Shown here piece after piece: positions 22,505 through 30,721 of a DNA stretch of 30,766 nucleotides; the stretch's first letter is position 1, and the number at the start of each line of letters is the position of its first letter. Source of the stretch: JAGXFP01 sp039714535 (lineage in GTDB: Bacteria > Desulfobacterota > Desulfobulbia > Desulfobulbales > JAGXFP01); the NCBI GenBank assembly GCA_039714535.1, contig JBDLJC010000045.1, forward strand, positions 1-30,766, in the 5' to 3' direction. Below the pieces are notes generated by a model. That model worked only from the letters and a program-made list of their open reading frames with translations, was not told the DNA's origin and made no database searches. A program made the position numbers and the translations under genes.

Positions 22505-23530
22505 TCAAGGATGGGCCAGGAATCTGCTCTCCTGATAGTAGGCCTTCAACACGTCTAACGGGATTTCAGGATGCCAGTGGCCGCTTAACTGGGCCCAGGC
22601 CCATAATGTGAAAAAAATCGCCAGAACGCCGAGGGGGAGGAGCAAGGTCGGTAATTTTCGCTGGCCAATGGCGGTAACCGACAGGCAGTCTTCGACCGGG
22701 CAGGCCGACACGCACTCCAGGCAGCCGAGACATTCGGGACTGTTTACCGAATCTTTTGTCGCCACCAGGATTGAGCCGGGGCAGACCTTTTCGCATTTAT
22801 GGCAATCAATGCAGGTGTCCCGATCCCTCTTGATCCGCACCGGACTGACCAGCGCCACAATACCCAGCAGAGCGCCATAGGGACAGAGATAGCGGCACCA
22901 GAAGTTTCGCAAGAAAAATGAGGCAACCAGCAGAACGGTCATCACCCAGAGGGTCAGGTTGCTCGGCTCAAGGAAGAAGAGCAGCATTTTGGCATCAACC
23001 ACCAGATTGTAGGGAGACCGGTTGAACGCCTCAATGGCCTGCAGATCCATCTTGAGCAGGATCAGAAAGGCAAAAAAAGCCAGTAGGAGGTATTTTAGCG
23101 AGAGCAATGGCCAATCGAGCCAGGTCGGAGCTCGCCGGATTGTTTTAAATTTCAAGCCCAGTTTTTCAACCAGATTGGAGGTAAAACCCACCGGGCAGAT
23201 CCAACCACAGAATCCCTTCCGGAAAAGCAGGGCTATCAAAATGGCCGCGATAAAGATGGTCAACCCGGCCGGATGCACCTGATCATAAACACCGGACAGA
23301 AGCAGCCGCTTGAGACTGACCAGGGCGCTGATCGGCAGAAAGGCCTCGACCGAAGGCGGCCTAGGCACAAACATCTCGGAGAAACCCATCGCCCACAGGT
23401 AAAACAGGTAGAAACGGTATCCGCAGTAGAGGCAGAATAAGGCGAAGGCAGCTTGAACTGCCATCCGCAGGTTTTTTAAATTGCTCCTTTTCAGCAGGCC
23501 AGCCAAGCCAGGTTTGTTTCGGGAAATCAT
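22505..23530 (-). CDS. NapH/MauN-like membrane protein with 4Fe-4S clusters
   Basis: 341 residues. Four or five membrane helices (from about residues 25-50, 88-106, 140-160, 180-205, and 295-315) surround two membrane-side motifs, GFCGWICPVGF and FWCRYLCPYGALLG, characteristic of the NapH/RdxA-type group. Two ferredoxin motifs follow, CIDCHKCEKVCP and CLGCLECVSACP, each adequate for one [4Fe-4S] cluster. Such proteins pass electrons between the quinone pool and periplasmic or cytoplasmic partners. No partner reductase gene lies adjacent, so the acceptor is unknown. ATG 23530 has AGGAGAG upstream, and a CRP/FNR-like palindrome is placed about 72 bases before it. Confidence 0.88.
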   Translation of the reverse strand: MISRNKPGLAGLLKRSNLKNLRMAVQAAFALFCLYCGYRFYLFYLWAMGFSEMFVPRPPSVEAFLPISALVSLKRLLLSGVYDQVHPAGLTIFIAAILIALLFRKGFCGWICPVGFTSNLVEKLGLKFKTIRRAPTWLDWPLLSLKYLLLAFFAFLILLKMDLQAIEAFNRSPYNLVVDAKMLLFFLEPSNLTLWVMTVLLVASFFLRNFWCRYLCPYGALLGIVALVSPVRIKRDRDTCIDCHKCEKVCPGSILVATKDSVNSPECLGCLECVSACPVEDCLSVTAIGQRKLPTLLLPLGVLAIFFTLWAWAQLSGHWHPEIPLDVLKAYYQESRFLAHP

Positions 23531-23868
23531 CAGCTCTCCTTAAAAATAGCGTTAAAGATATCCTCTATTAATAAAATAATGGAAAATAATAAACATTGAC
23601 ATAAGTCATGCGAAATTATGAAAAGATTGACTGGCAGAATACCCTCAGCCAAACCCAATCAGTGACCAGGCGTTTTCCCGAGACTCAGCACAAAAGGGAT
23701 GCTCATAATAAAAGCCAAAAGACAAGCAGTATTCCATCTTGAAGTAACTAGTAATAAGTGGTAACAAGAAACTTTAGATATCAAGTTAGGCCGGTTGCCA
23801 TTCCTTGGTCACCGACTGTAAACCAATTCCAAAAACGTCAAATTTTAGTCATTGCAAAAGAGACCCCC
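23531..23868. other. Divergent intergenic region, AT-rich on the left
   Basis: 338 bases between the NapH-like gene (minus) and the aminotransferase (plus). The left 80 bases are AT-rich and hold the CRP/FNR-like palindrome. The right part (about 23640-23868) shows no clear ORF, riboswitch or terminator. A frame in phase with the aminotransferase is open from 23758, but its translation has no family character. Confidence 0.5.
23596..23609. promoter_or_regulatory. CRP/FNR-family-like binding site
   Basis: TTGAC-ATAA-GTCAT contains perfect TGAC/GTCA arms around four bases, the arrangement used by FNR-type regulators. Its centre (23602.5) is 41.5 bases from a possible minus-strand start near 23561, served by the -10 candidate TATTAA (23573-23568). 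That is the class II activator position. The adjacent gene encodes an iron-sulphur electron-transfer protein, which fits redox control. Confidence 0.4.
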
Positions 23869-25056
23869 ATGGCCCTGTCCCAAAAAATGCTCGATTTTGC
23901 CGAACGCTCATCGTGGATCCGTAAGATGTTCGAAGAAGGCGCCAAGATGAAGGCCGAATTCGGCGCCGAGAATGTCTTTGATTTCAGTCTCGGGAACCCC
24001 GACGTGCCGCCACCACCCCAGTTCCAGAAGGCCATGGAGGAAGCTATTGGTGAAGAGGCACCCGGCATTCATGGTTATATGCCGAACCCCGGCTATCCGG
24101 CGGTCAGGGATGCGGTGGCGGAGCAGGTTTCCATCGAACAGGGCATCACCGTCAGCGGCAGTGATATGCTGATGACCTGCGGTGCGGCCGGTGGCCTGAA
24201 TGTTGTCATGAAAGCGTTGCTCGACCCGAATGACGAGGTGGTGATCCTGACCCCGTTCTTTGTCGAATATAATTTCTATATCGATAATCACGGCGGCGTT
24301 GCCAAGATCGTTAACACCGCCGCCGATTTCAGCCTCGATCTTGCGGCCATCGAAGCGGCTTTGACCGAGCGGACCAAGGCGATTATTATCAACAGCCCCA
24401 ATAACCCCACCGGCCAGATCTATTCGGCGGAAGAGCTGGCTGGTCTCGGCAAAATCCTGGCTGCGGCCGGCGACAGGTTCGGCACCGTCATCTACATGGT
24501 TGCCGACGAACCTTACCGCAAAATCATCTACGATGGTTTGGAAGTGCCTTCAGTTTTTCAGGCCAGCCGCAATACGATTCTGGTTTCCTCCTACTCCAAA
24601 GACCTGTCGCTGCCCGGCGAACGGATCGGTTATATCGCCGTCCACCCGGATATCACCGATAAAGAGCCGTTGCTGGGTGCAATGGCCCTGGCCAACCGGA
24701 TCCTCGGTTTTGTCAATGCCCCGGCTCTGATGCAGCGGGTCGTCGCCAAGCTCCAGGGGGTAACCGTGGATAATTCCATCTACGCCCGCCGGCGCGAGAT
24801 GTTCTGCAGGATATTAAGCGAAGCCGGTTACGAATTCGAGCCGCCCAAGGGCTCCTTCTACCTGTTCCCGAAATCGCCCATTGCTGATGATGCCAAATTC
24901 GTCGCCCTGCTCCAGGAGCAGAAGATTCTAGCCGTACCGGGTCGAGGCTTCGGCATGCCCGGCTATTTCCGGTTGGCCTTCTGTGTTGAGGATTCGGTGA
25001 TTGACGGTTCCCGGGATGCTTTCAAGGCAGCGATGGCTGCGGCCAAGGCCCTATAA
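23869..25056 (+). CDS. Class I/II pyridoxal-phosphate aminotransferase
   Basis: 395 residues from ATG 23869 (MALSQKMLDFAERSSWI); the longer upstream frame is not conserved-looking. Fold type I aminotransferase motifs are present: FSLGNPDVPPP, GYMPNPGYPAVRDAVAE, NSPNNPTGQIYS (substrate/PLP Asn), ADEPYRKIIYDG (PLP ring Asp), and SSYSKDLSLPGERIGYIA with Lys244 as Schiff-base lysine. The C-terminal FRLAFCVED contains the carboxylate-binding arginine. It should be a cytoplasmic aspartate/alanine/aromatic-type enzyme; substrate is not decided by the sequence. An MFS transporter starts 14 bases downstream, so uptake or export of the related amino or keto acid is plausible. Confidence 0.92.
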   Translation: MALSQKMLDFAERSSWIRKMFEEGAKMKAEFGAENVFDFSLGNPDVPPPPQFQKAMEEAIGEEAPGIHGYMPNPGYPAVRDAVAEQVSIEQGITVSGSDMLMTCGAAGGLNVVMKALLDPNDEVVILTPFFVEYNFYIDNHGGVAKIVNTAADFSLDLAAIEAALTERTKAIIINSPNNPTGQIYSAEELAGLGKILAAAGDRFGTVIYMVADEPYRKIIYDGLEVPSVFQASRNTILVSSYSKDLSLPGERIGYIAVHPDITDKEPLLGAMALANRILGFVNAPALMQRVVAKLQGVTVDNSIYARRREMFCRILSEAGYEFEPPKGSFYLFPKSPIADDAKFVALLQEQKILAVPGRGFGMPGYFRLAFCVEDSVIDGSRDAFKAAMAAAKAL

Positions 25057-25070
25057 GCCGTGACCGGTTG

Positions 25071-26309
25071 ATGGCATTAAGCAAAAATCCCATCCATTAC
25101 GGCTGGCACATTGTCTGGAGCAGCACTCTCTGTCTCTTTTCCTGTCTGGGCCTGGGGCGCTTTGCCCTCGGGATGTTGTTGCCGGCCATGGGTGAATCAC
25201 TGGGTCTAAACTATGCCCAGATGGGCCTGATCTCCACGGCCAACTTCACCGGTTACCTGTTGGCGGTGCTCGGCTGCAGTTTGTTGACCTCCAGGCTTGG
25301 TCTTCGTCTGGTCATCTTTCTGGCGATGCTGCTGGTCGGCAGTTCAATGATTTTGATTGGGCGGGCGGAAGTTTTCCTGGTAATCCTGGCCCTTTATTTT
25401 CTGACCGGTATCGGTAGCGGCTGTGCCAATGTCCCGGCTATGGCCTTGGTTTCCACCTGGTTTGCCAAGGAAAGCCGGGGGCGGGCCACCGGTTTTGCGG
25501 TAATCGGCAGCGGCTTTGCCATCCTGCTGGCCGGGAAACTTATCCCTTTTCTTAATGAAAGCGGCGGGGCCGAAGGCTGGCGCCTGGGTTGGATAACGCT
25601 GGGTGTTATTGTTTTGGGCGCCGGGCTGATCTGTTTTCTGGTCCAGCGCAACTCACCAAGGGAAATGGGCCTTAAACCCTACGGCACGATCCCGACTGCA
25701 AATGCCAGCAACTTCATGCCGGAGGTGGAGAGAAAGGTCGACCGGCAAACCATCCTGCATATCAGTGCGGTCTATTTCCTGTTCGGCGCGACTTATGTGG
25801 TTTATGTCACTTTCTTTGTTACATCTCTGGTCAGGGACCGGGGCTTTTCCGAGATGTCGGCCGGTAATTTCTGGGCCTGGGTCGGCGCTTTGAGCCTGCT
25901 GTCGGGACCGATCTTTGGTTCCATGTCGGATCGGGTCGGCCGCAAGGCCGCCTTGATCACGGTCTTTTTAATTCAGGCGCTTGCCTATCTACTGGCAGGA
26001 CTCCAGCATGCCCCGGAGATATTTCTTTATGCCTCCATCGGCTGTTTCGGAATTACTGCCTGGGCCATCCCATCTATTATCGCCGCCATGGCGGGGGACC
26101 TGGCCGGTCCGCAGAAGGCGGCCCAGGTCTTTGGTTTCATCACCTTCGTCTTTTCACTGGGCCAGATCTCAGCTCCAGCCATAGCCGGAATATTGGCGGA
26201 GCATAGTGGTAATTTCTCCTCCGGCTTTATGATGACCGCAGTTCTGGCGACCGGCGGGGCGATACTTGCCGGTCTGTTGCCTTCTCTTCCCTCCAGGGAA
26301 GAGACTTAA
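25071..26309 (+). CDS. Major facilitator superfamily transporter
   Basis: 412 residues from ATG 25071 (TTG 25068 directly before it is less likely). Twelve membrane helices can be followed in two sets of six. The loop between helices 8 and 9 has GSMSDRVGRKAAL, the MFS motif A form. The N-terminus HYGWHIVWSSTLCLFSCLGL, with GRFALGMLLPAMGE after it, resembles YbfB/YjiJ-like permeases. Substrate unknown. It follows the aminotransferase after 14 bases with no terminator between, so the two form an operon. The intrinsic terminator begins within its last codons. Confidence 0.9.
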   Translation: MALSKNPIHYGWHIVWSSTLCLFSCLGLGRFALGMLLPAMGESLGLNYAQMGLISTANFTGYLLAVLGCSLLTSRLGLRLVIFLAMLLVGSSMILIGRAEVFLVILALYFLTGIGSGCANVPAMALVSTWFAKESRGRATGFAVIGSGFAILLAGKLIPFLNESGGAEGWRLGWITLGVIVLGAGLICFLVQRNSPREMGLKPYGTIPTANASNFMPEVERKVDRQTILHISAVYFLFGATYVVYVTFFVTSLVRDRGFSEMSAGNFWAWVGALSLLSGPIFGSMSDRVGRKAALITVFLIQALAYLLAGLQHAPEIFLYASIGCFGITAWAIPSIIAAMAGDLAGPQKAAQVFGFITFVFSLGQISAPAIAGILAEHSGNFSSGFMMTAVLATGGAILAGLLPSLPSREET

Positions 26310-26318
26310 TTTTTTTTA
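26283..26318 (+). terminator. Intrinsic terminator overlapping the MFS gene end
   Basis: A 9-bp stem TCTCTTCCC (26283-26291) with GGGAAGAGA (26296-26304) closes a TCCA loop and is followed by CTTAATTTTTTTT. It encodes the last residues of the transporter (LPSLPSREET). Confidence 0.88.
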
Positions 26319-26420
26319 TCTTGGATTACTCCTGAGAGATACTTGACGGCTTGCCCTAAATTTTAGAGGATCAATTGTCCTGCTAAACAATGGCACCGCA
26401 TAACATGCATAGGCTTATAG

Positions 26421-28064
26421 ATGACTGATTTTGATGCAGATACAATCGTTATTGGTTCCGGCTCCGGCGGCTTGACCTCGGCTCTTGCTCTGGCCCGGGC
26501 CGGGCAAAAGGTCATGGTTCTGGAACAGCACTATGCCCCGGGCGGGTGGTGCCACAATTTCAGCAAGGGCGGTTTTACCTTCAGCCCCGGGGTTCACTAT
26601 GTGGGGCGGTTGGGGCCTGGCGGTGAAACAAGGGACATTTACGAAGGCCTTGGCGCGGCCAACGATCTGATCTTTTTCGAGCAAAATCCTGAGCACTATG
26701 AGCATTGCCATATTGGTGGCGTAAAATTTGACTATCATGCCCACCTCCCCACCTTGACGGAGCGTCTTGTGCAAAGATTTCCAAATGAACAAAAGGGCAT
26801 TGGGAATTATATGGAGCTGCTGCAAAACCTAGTGGCCCAGTTCCCCCTGATCTTTGAGATCAACAGTATTAAAGATGCTATTTTGATGCCGTATCGCACC
26901 AGACATATCGGCCGCTATGGGTTGTACCGTTTAAAACGGATCCTTGAGGACAGGATCTCGGATCCTGTTGTGCGGGGAATTCTCTCGATTCAGTGTGGAG
27001 ACCAGGGATTGCCGCCATCCAAGACAATGATGATGCTACACGCCGGGCTGGCCCGGCATTATGAACATGGCGGCTTTTATCCCCGGGGAGGCGGTGGCGC
27101 CATTGCCCAGGCACTTGTTAAAGCCATCCGACGCACGGGCAGCGAGGTCAAAATGGGAGCCGCTGTCGATGAAATTCTCACAGAGTCAAGGGGCCGGAGA
27201 CGGCGGGTAGTCGGGGTTAAGCTTGCCGATGGCCGTGAACTGCGGGCCAACCATGTCATCTCCAATGGTGATCCGCATCGGACTTTTTATGGCCTGGTGG
27301 GCGAAGAAAATCTCAGCCGGAAGCTTAAAAAGCGCCTAAACAAAACCCGCTACTCGTTGACTTCTCTGCTGTTGTTTTTAGCGGTTGATATGGATGTAAA
27401 GGCTGCTGGTTTGGATTCCGGAAATATCTGGTATTCGGCAGAACCGGATTTTGACCGAGTTTTTATCAACGCCCAAGATCCCCGACTATATGAAAAAGAC
27501 TCTTTTGAAGCCCTGTTTATTTCCGCTCCGACCCTAAAGGACCCAACCCGTTATAATGGCAGGGGGCATACCATAGAGGTTGTCACCTATGTCGGCTATG
27601 ACGCCTTCAGGAGATTTACCGAAACTGAACCGGGATCCAGAACAAAAGAATACGAAATTCTGAAACAAAAGATAATTAAAATGTTTTTCAAAACCCTTGA
27701 GCGAGCCGTGCCAGGTATTACTGAGCGTGTTGTCTTTTGCGAGTTGGGCACCCCTCTTACCAATTCGCATTACGTTAATTGCACGGATGGCTGTGCCTAC
27801 GGCACAGAAAAGAACTACTCTCAAATTGGGCCAATGGCATACCGGGTCAGAACTGAAATTGAAGGTTTAAGACTAGCGGGTGCGAGCACGGTGGCCCATG
27901 GGGTGTCAGGGGCGGCGGTATCCGGATTACACGCGGCGGCGTCTATCATGGATTGTCCGTGGGCCGAGCTTCTTAATCCTGAAGGACAGGAATTAAGAAC
28001 TTATCCGTCTGAGGATCAAAGCGAATGGCCGGAATGGCTTAAGAAAAAAACGCGCCAAACATAG
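26421..28064 (+). CDS. FAD-dependent oxidoreductase, retinol saturase / carotenoid isomerase-like
   Basis: 547 residues. The N-terminal FAD-binding motif is TIVIGSGSGGLTSALALARA followed by KVMVLEQH and APGGWCHNF, as in the RetSat/CrtISO branch of phytoene desaturase-like enzymes. The C-terminal dinucleotide motif region reads GLRLAGASTVAHGVSGAAVSG. The segment GTPLTNSHYVNCTDGCAYG before it is also characteristic. RetSat-type enzymes reduce or isomerise conjugated polyene chains. No carotenoid synthesis gene is in the window, so the substrate may be another unsaturated lipid. It is preceded by a terminator, and so has its own promoter in 26319-26420, where I see no strong elements; the ribosome-binding site is also poor. 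Confidence 0.87.
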   Translation: MTDFDADTIVIGSGSGGLTSALALARAGQKVMVLEQHYAPGGWCHNFSKGGFTFSPGVHYVGRLGPGGETRDIYEGLGAANDLIFFEQNPEHYEHCHIGGVKFDYHAHLPTLTERLVQRFPNEQKGIGNYMELLQNLVAQFPLIFEINSIKDAILMPYRTRHIGRYGLYRLKRILEDRISDPVVRGILSIQCGDQGLPPSKTMMMLHAGLARHYEHGGFYPRGGGGAIAQALVKAIRRTGSEVKMGAAVDEILTESRGRRRRVVGVKLADGRELRANHVISNGDPHRTFYGLVGEENLSRKLKKRLNKTRYSLTSLLLFLAVDMDVKAAGLDSGNIWYSAEPDFDRVFINAQDPRLYEKDSFEALFISAPTLKDPTRYNGRGHTIEVVTYVGYDAFRRFTETEPGSRTKEYEILKQKIIKMFFKTLERAVPGITERVVFCELGTPLTNSHYVNCTDGCAYGTEKNYSQIGPMAYRVRTEIEGLRLAGASTVAHGVSGAAVSGLHAAASIMDCPWAELLNPEGQELRTYPSEDQSEWPEWLKKKTRQT

Positions 28065-28187
28065 GGATGAATCTTAATCTTTAAACGCCTCAGATAATTG
28101 CTATGTGGATACGGCGGCAATCTCCCAACTCCGCCGGCCAAGGCAAGGAAGACCTGACTCTCCCTAACCGCGCAAAAACGATTCTCC

Positions 28188-28214
28188 TTGACACTGTCCA
28201 TCCATACTTATAAC
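28188..28214 (+). promoter_or_regulatory. Possible promoter of trpB2
   Basis: TTGACA (28188-28193, perfect -35) and TATAAC (28209-28214, five of six) are separated by only 15 bases, shorter than normal. It lies about 80 bases before the trpB2 start, inside the 232-base gap after the flavoprotein gene, in which no gene is seen. Confidence 0.4.
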
Positions 28215-28296
28215 AATCATAGCTTGGATTAAAGTGGGGACGGGATGCCGTTTCTTTTATCTGTGGAATTTAACGTGAACTTTTAGCGAGGTTAGC

Positions 28297-29640
28297 ATGA
28301 ACAAACAGATCTTACTGCCCTACGAGGATAGAGTAACCCAATGGTATAACGTTATGCCGGACATTCCAAACGGCATGATGCCTCCCATGGACCCGGAGAC
28401 TAACGAGCCGGTAGCCCCGGAGAAACTTTTAGCCATTTTCCCTGGAGCTCTGCTGGAGCAGGAGATGAGTGGTGATAGTTGGATCGATATCCCCGAGGAG
28501 GTCCAGGATATTCTCGCCATCTGGCGACCATCGCCATTGGTTAGGGCCACCTTTCTGGAAGAGGCGCTGGGCACCAAGGCCAAGATCTACTTTAAGAACG
28601 AGAGCGTCTCCCCTTCCGGTAGCCACAAGACCAACAGCAGTGTCCCCCAGGCCTTTTACAACAAGCAGGCCGGTATTAAAAATCTCGCCACCGAGACTGG
28701 CGCCGGGCAATGGGGCAGTGCCCTGTCCTTTGCCACCCAGAAATTCGGTCTGAATTGCATGGTCTATATGGTCAAGGTCTCTTTCGATCAGAAACCTTAC
28801 CGGAAAGCGATGATGCACGCCTACGGCGCCGAGGTTGTCGCCAGTCCCAGCAATCTGACCCCGACCGGCCAGGCCGTTCTTGCCCAGGACCCGGATTCGC
28901 CCGGTTCTCTGGGAGTTGCCATCAGCGAGGCTCTGGAGCATGCGGTTTCCCACGATAGCACCAACTACGCCCTTGGTTCGGTCTTAAACCACGTCTGTCT
29001 GCACCAGACCATTATCGGTCTCGAGGCCAAGAAACAGATGGCCATGGTCGGCGATTATCCGGACGTGGTTATCGGCTGTTGCGGCGGCGGTTCAAACTTC
29101 GCCGGTATTGCCAACCCCTTCCTGCCGGATAAGCTGAACGGTAAAAAGGTCCGGCTCCTGGGGGTCGAACCGGCTTCCTGCCCGTCCCTGACCAAGGGGG
29201 TCTATGCCTATGACTTCGGCGATCTTTCCAAGCGGACGCCGATGATGCAGATGTTTACCCTGGGCCATGACTTTATCCCGCCCGGTATCCACGCCGGCGG
29301 CCTGCGCTATCACGGCATGTCGCCGATCATCAGCGCCCTGCATCGGGAAAAATTGATCGAGGTCCAGGCCCTTCATCAGATGGAATGTTTTGAGGCCGGT
29401 CTTCTTTTTGCCAGGACCGAGGGTATTATCCCAGCCCCGGAATCCTGTCACGCCATTCGGGCGGCGATCATCGAGGCCACCCAGGATTTGAATGAGCCGA
29501 AGACCATTCTCTTCAATCTCTCCGGGCACGGCATGCTCGATCTGGCCAGTTATGAGCAATTTCATGCCGGGGAATTAAGCAACTACGAGTACCCGGCCGA
29601 GGCAATTGCCGAGGCGACCAAGCATCTGCCGCAGATCTGA
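28297..29640 (+). CDS. trpB: Tryptophan synthase beta chain, TrpB2 type
   Basis: 447 residues, the longer TrpB2 form (TrpB1 is about 400). Cytoplasmic PLP enzyme joining indole and serine to give tryptophan. The PLP lysine is Lys111 in SPSGSHKTNSS; ETGAGQWGSAL carries the catalytic glutamate region, and CCGGGSNFAG is the phosphate-binding loop. The TrpB2-specific N-terminal extension includes WYNVMPDIPNG. TrpB2 enzymes generally act without TrpA, and no trpA or other trp gene is present here, so salvage of free indole is the likely role. AGCGAGG precedes the ATG. A terminator follows the stop by 23 bases. Confidence 0.93.
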   Translation: MNKQILLPYEDRVTQWYNVMPDIPNGMMPPMDPETNEPVAPEKLLAIFPGALLEQEMSGDSWIDIPEEVQDILAIWRPSPLVRATFLEEALGTKAKIYFKNESVSPSGSHKTNSSVPQAFYNKQAGIKNLATETGAGQWGSALSFATQKFGLNCMVYMVKVSFDQKPYRKAMMHAYGAEVVASPSNLTPTGQAVLAQDPDSPGSLGVAISEALEHAVSHDSTNYALGSVLNHVCLHQTIIGLEAKKQMAMVGDYPDVVIGCCGGGSNFAGIANPFLPDKLNGKKVRLLGVEPASCPSLTKGVYAYDFGDLSKRTPMMQMFTLGHDFIPPGIHAGGLRYHGMSPIISALHREKLIEVQALHQMECFEAGLLFARTEGIIPAPESCHAIRAAIIEATQDLNEPKTILFNLSGHGMLDLASYEQFHAGELSNYEYPAEAIAEATKHLPQI

Positions 29641-29663
29641 GCGAGGATCAAATAGAAGTAAGG

Positions 29664-29703
29664 ACAAGGGATGGCGGGTTACTCTGTCATCCCTTGTTTT
29701 GTC
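29664..29703 (+). terminator. Intrinsic terminator after trpB2
   Basis: Ten-base arms ACAAGGGATG (29664-29673) and CATCCCTTGT (29688-29697) are perfect complements around a 14-base loop, running directly into TTTTGTC. Confidence 0.8.
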
Positions 29704-29768
29704 TGGAGGGTAAGTAGGCGCGTGGCGTGTGCGCAAAGATGGGGCGGGTCTGGCCAAGTTGCCAATAG

Positions 29769-29804
29769 CCCGTAGGTTGTGGTTGAGCGTAGCGAAACCC
29801 AACA
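29769..29804 (+). repeat. Imperfect palindromic repeat, copy 1
   Basis: The sequence CCCGTAGGTTGTGGTTGAGC continues as GTAGCGAAACCCAACA, with GTTGTGGTT facing AACCCAAC. I recall this GTAGGTTGGG...CCCAAC class as widely dispersed in bacterial genomes. It faces copy 2 at 29896-29930. Confidence 0.65.
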
Positions 29805-29895
29805 TAACAACTCCCATTTATTGCCCGAATAATAGAGTGTGTACACGTCAGCTTTTCATCAAACATTACCAATTGGTTTTCACCTTGCATTCAAA

Positions 29896-29930
29896 TTGTT
29901 GGGGTTCGCAGGCTCACCCCAACCTACGGC
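29896..29930 (-). repeat. Imperfect palindromic repeat, copy 2 (inverted)
   Basis: Read on the minus strand this is GCCGTAGGTTGGGGTGAGCC followed by TGCGAACCCCAACAA, matching copy 1 in order and structure. The inner 91 bases between the copies (29805-29895) have no visible gene. Confidence 0.65.
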
Positions 29931-30202
29931 TAAGTCCCGAAATATAACCCTTTAACTAGCCCCGCAGAGCCAGTTCCGGTATGGCAGGAATAGATCCTGC
30001 GATTGTAACCCCTCATACTCAAAGTCAGGCAGTGGTGAAGCTATGATTTCTTAAATAGAGAAAGATATTTAAACACAAACAAGATATACAGGTTGTTGGC
30101 ATTAGAATTTAGGGAATAGCAAGAATTGATTTAGGGTGTCTTGAATATATATACTTACTTGCTTGATTTATTTAATAAGGCTCAAAATAAATGGACTAAA
30201 TT

Positions 30203-30594
30203 ATGGAAGATCCAATAGGACTGGTAACAGTATCTTGTGAAGATAAAGTTTTAATAAGCTCAGGAGTTTTTTTAACGTTCAGTTCAGATGAAACAAAATT
30301 GAAAATTGACCGTGAAGACGATAGCTTATTTATTATTTTAAGTTTCAAAGACTCAAAAGAGGTAAAAAAACTGATCTTAAGGCAGAATTAATTGATACTG
30401 CTACATTGAAAATGACATTCATTAATTATAATAATACACTTGGGACCTGGAACCCTGATCCATTTGAGCTCGGCACACTAGCAAACAAAAAGATTTGGTT
30501 TGCATACAGAATAGATGATTTAAAAACAGAGAATAGAAAAAAAGTTACCTACTCATTTTGGGGAAATGTTTCTGAGGAGGTGAACAATGGCTAA
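30203..30594 (+). pseudogene. DUF6864-like protein split by a -1 frameshift (decayed or recoded)
   Basis: Two ORFs (30203-30391 and the frame ending 30594) read as one protein. The first has VLISSGVFLTFSSDETKLKI, the second TLKMTFINYNNTLGTWNPDP followed by ELGTLANKKIWFAYRI; I associate both parts with the DUF6864 family. The first frame meets GTA AAA AAA CTG at 30362-30373. A one-base backward step on A-AAA-AAA gives ACT GAT CTT AAG and continues in the second frame to give about 130 residues. So either the gene is broken by one indel in a run of seven A, or ribosomes or polymerase slip there as in dnaX. There is no good ribosome-binding site at ATG 30203. Function unknown. Confidence 0.55.
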
Positions 30595-30682
30595 GGTCAA
30601 TACTAGAGTCACTGTTAGCGCTCCAGCAGAAATCAATGTCCCGCTTGTAAGAGCAGATTATTTAGATACTAGTACAATGTAA
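30587..30682 (+). CDS. 31-codon ORF overlapping the end of the DUF6864-like gene
   Basis: ATG 30587 has an excellent ribosome-binding sequence, GAGGAGGTG (30574-30582), at normal distance, and overlaps the upstream stop as ATGGCTAA. The product begins MAKVNTRVTVSAPAEINVPL and ends ADYLDTSTM. It is not hydrophobic and has no recognised motif. The strong translation signal and coupling indicate a true gene start. The stop falls close to where an insertion element seems to begin, so the native protein may have been longer and truncated by the insertion. Confidence 0.5.
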   Translation: MAKVNTRVTVSAPAEINVPLVRADYLDTSTM

Positions 30683-30692
30683 AATCTAAGCC

Positions 30693-30721
30693 TTCGCATT
30701 GTTTGTTTTGTGTGATATAAT
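30693..30721 (+). promoter_or_regulatory. Possible transposase promoter
   Basis: A perfect -10 TATAAT (30716-30721), with TTCGCA (30693-30698, four of six) 17 bases upstream. The start would be near 30728, about 20 bases before the GTG start of the next ORF. Confidence 0.45.

Larger units (their letters stand above)
29641..30202. other. Gene-free accessory stretch with terminator and palindromic repeats
   Basis: 562 bases. It contains the trpB2 terminator (29664-29703), an inverted pair of palindromic repeats (29769-29930), a short hairpin GCAGGA/TCCTGC (29984-30000) and then an AT-rich leader to the next gene. Small ORFs here lie on the repeats and are not credible genes. Confidence 0.6.

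Noticed and set aside
23640..23868. Possible riboswitch leader before the aminotransferase
   Set aside because: No conserved riboswitch core (SAM, lysine, glycine, PreQ1) could be recognised, and no terminator hairpin is present.
29687..29947. Several ORFs of 66-80 codons on both strands after trpB2
   Set aside because: They are created by the terminator and palindromic repeats and lack translation signals.
29984..30000. GCAGGA/TCCTGC hairpin as a possible attachment or integron attC site
   Set aside because: No RYYYAAC/GTTRRRY ends or integrase gene seen; six-base arms are common by chance.
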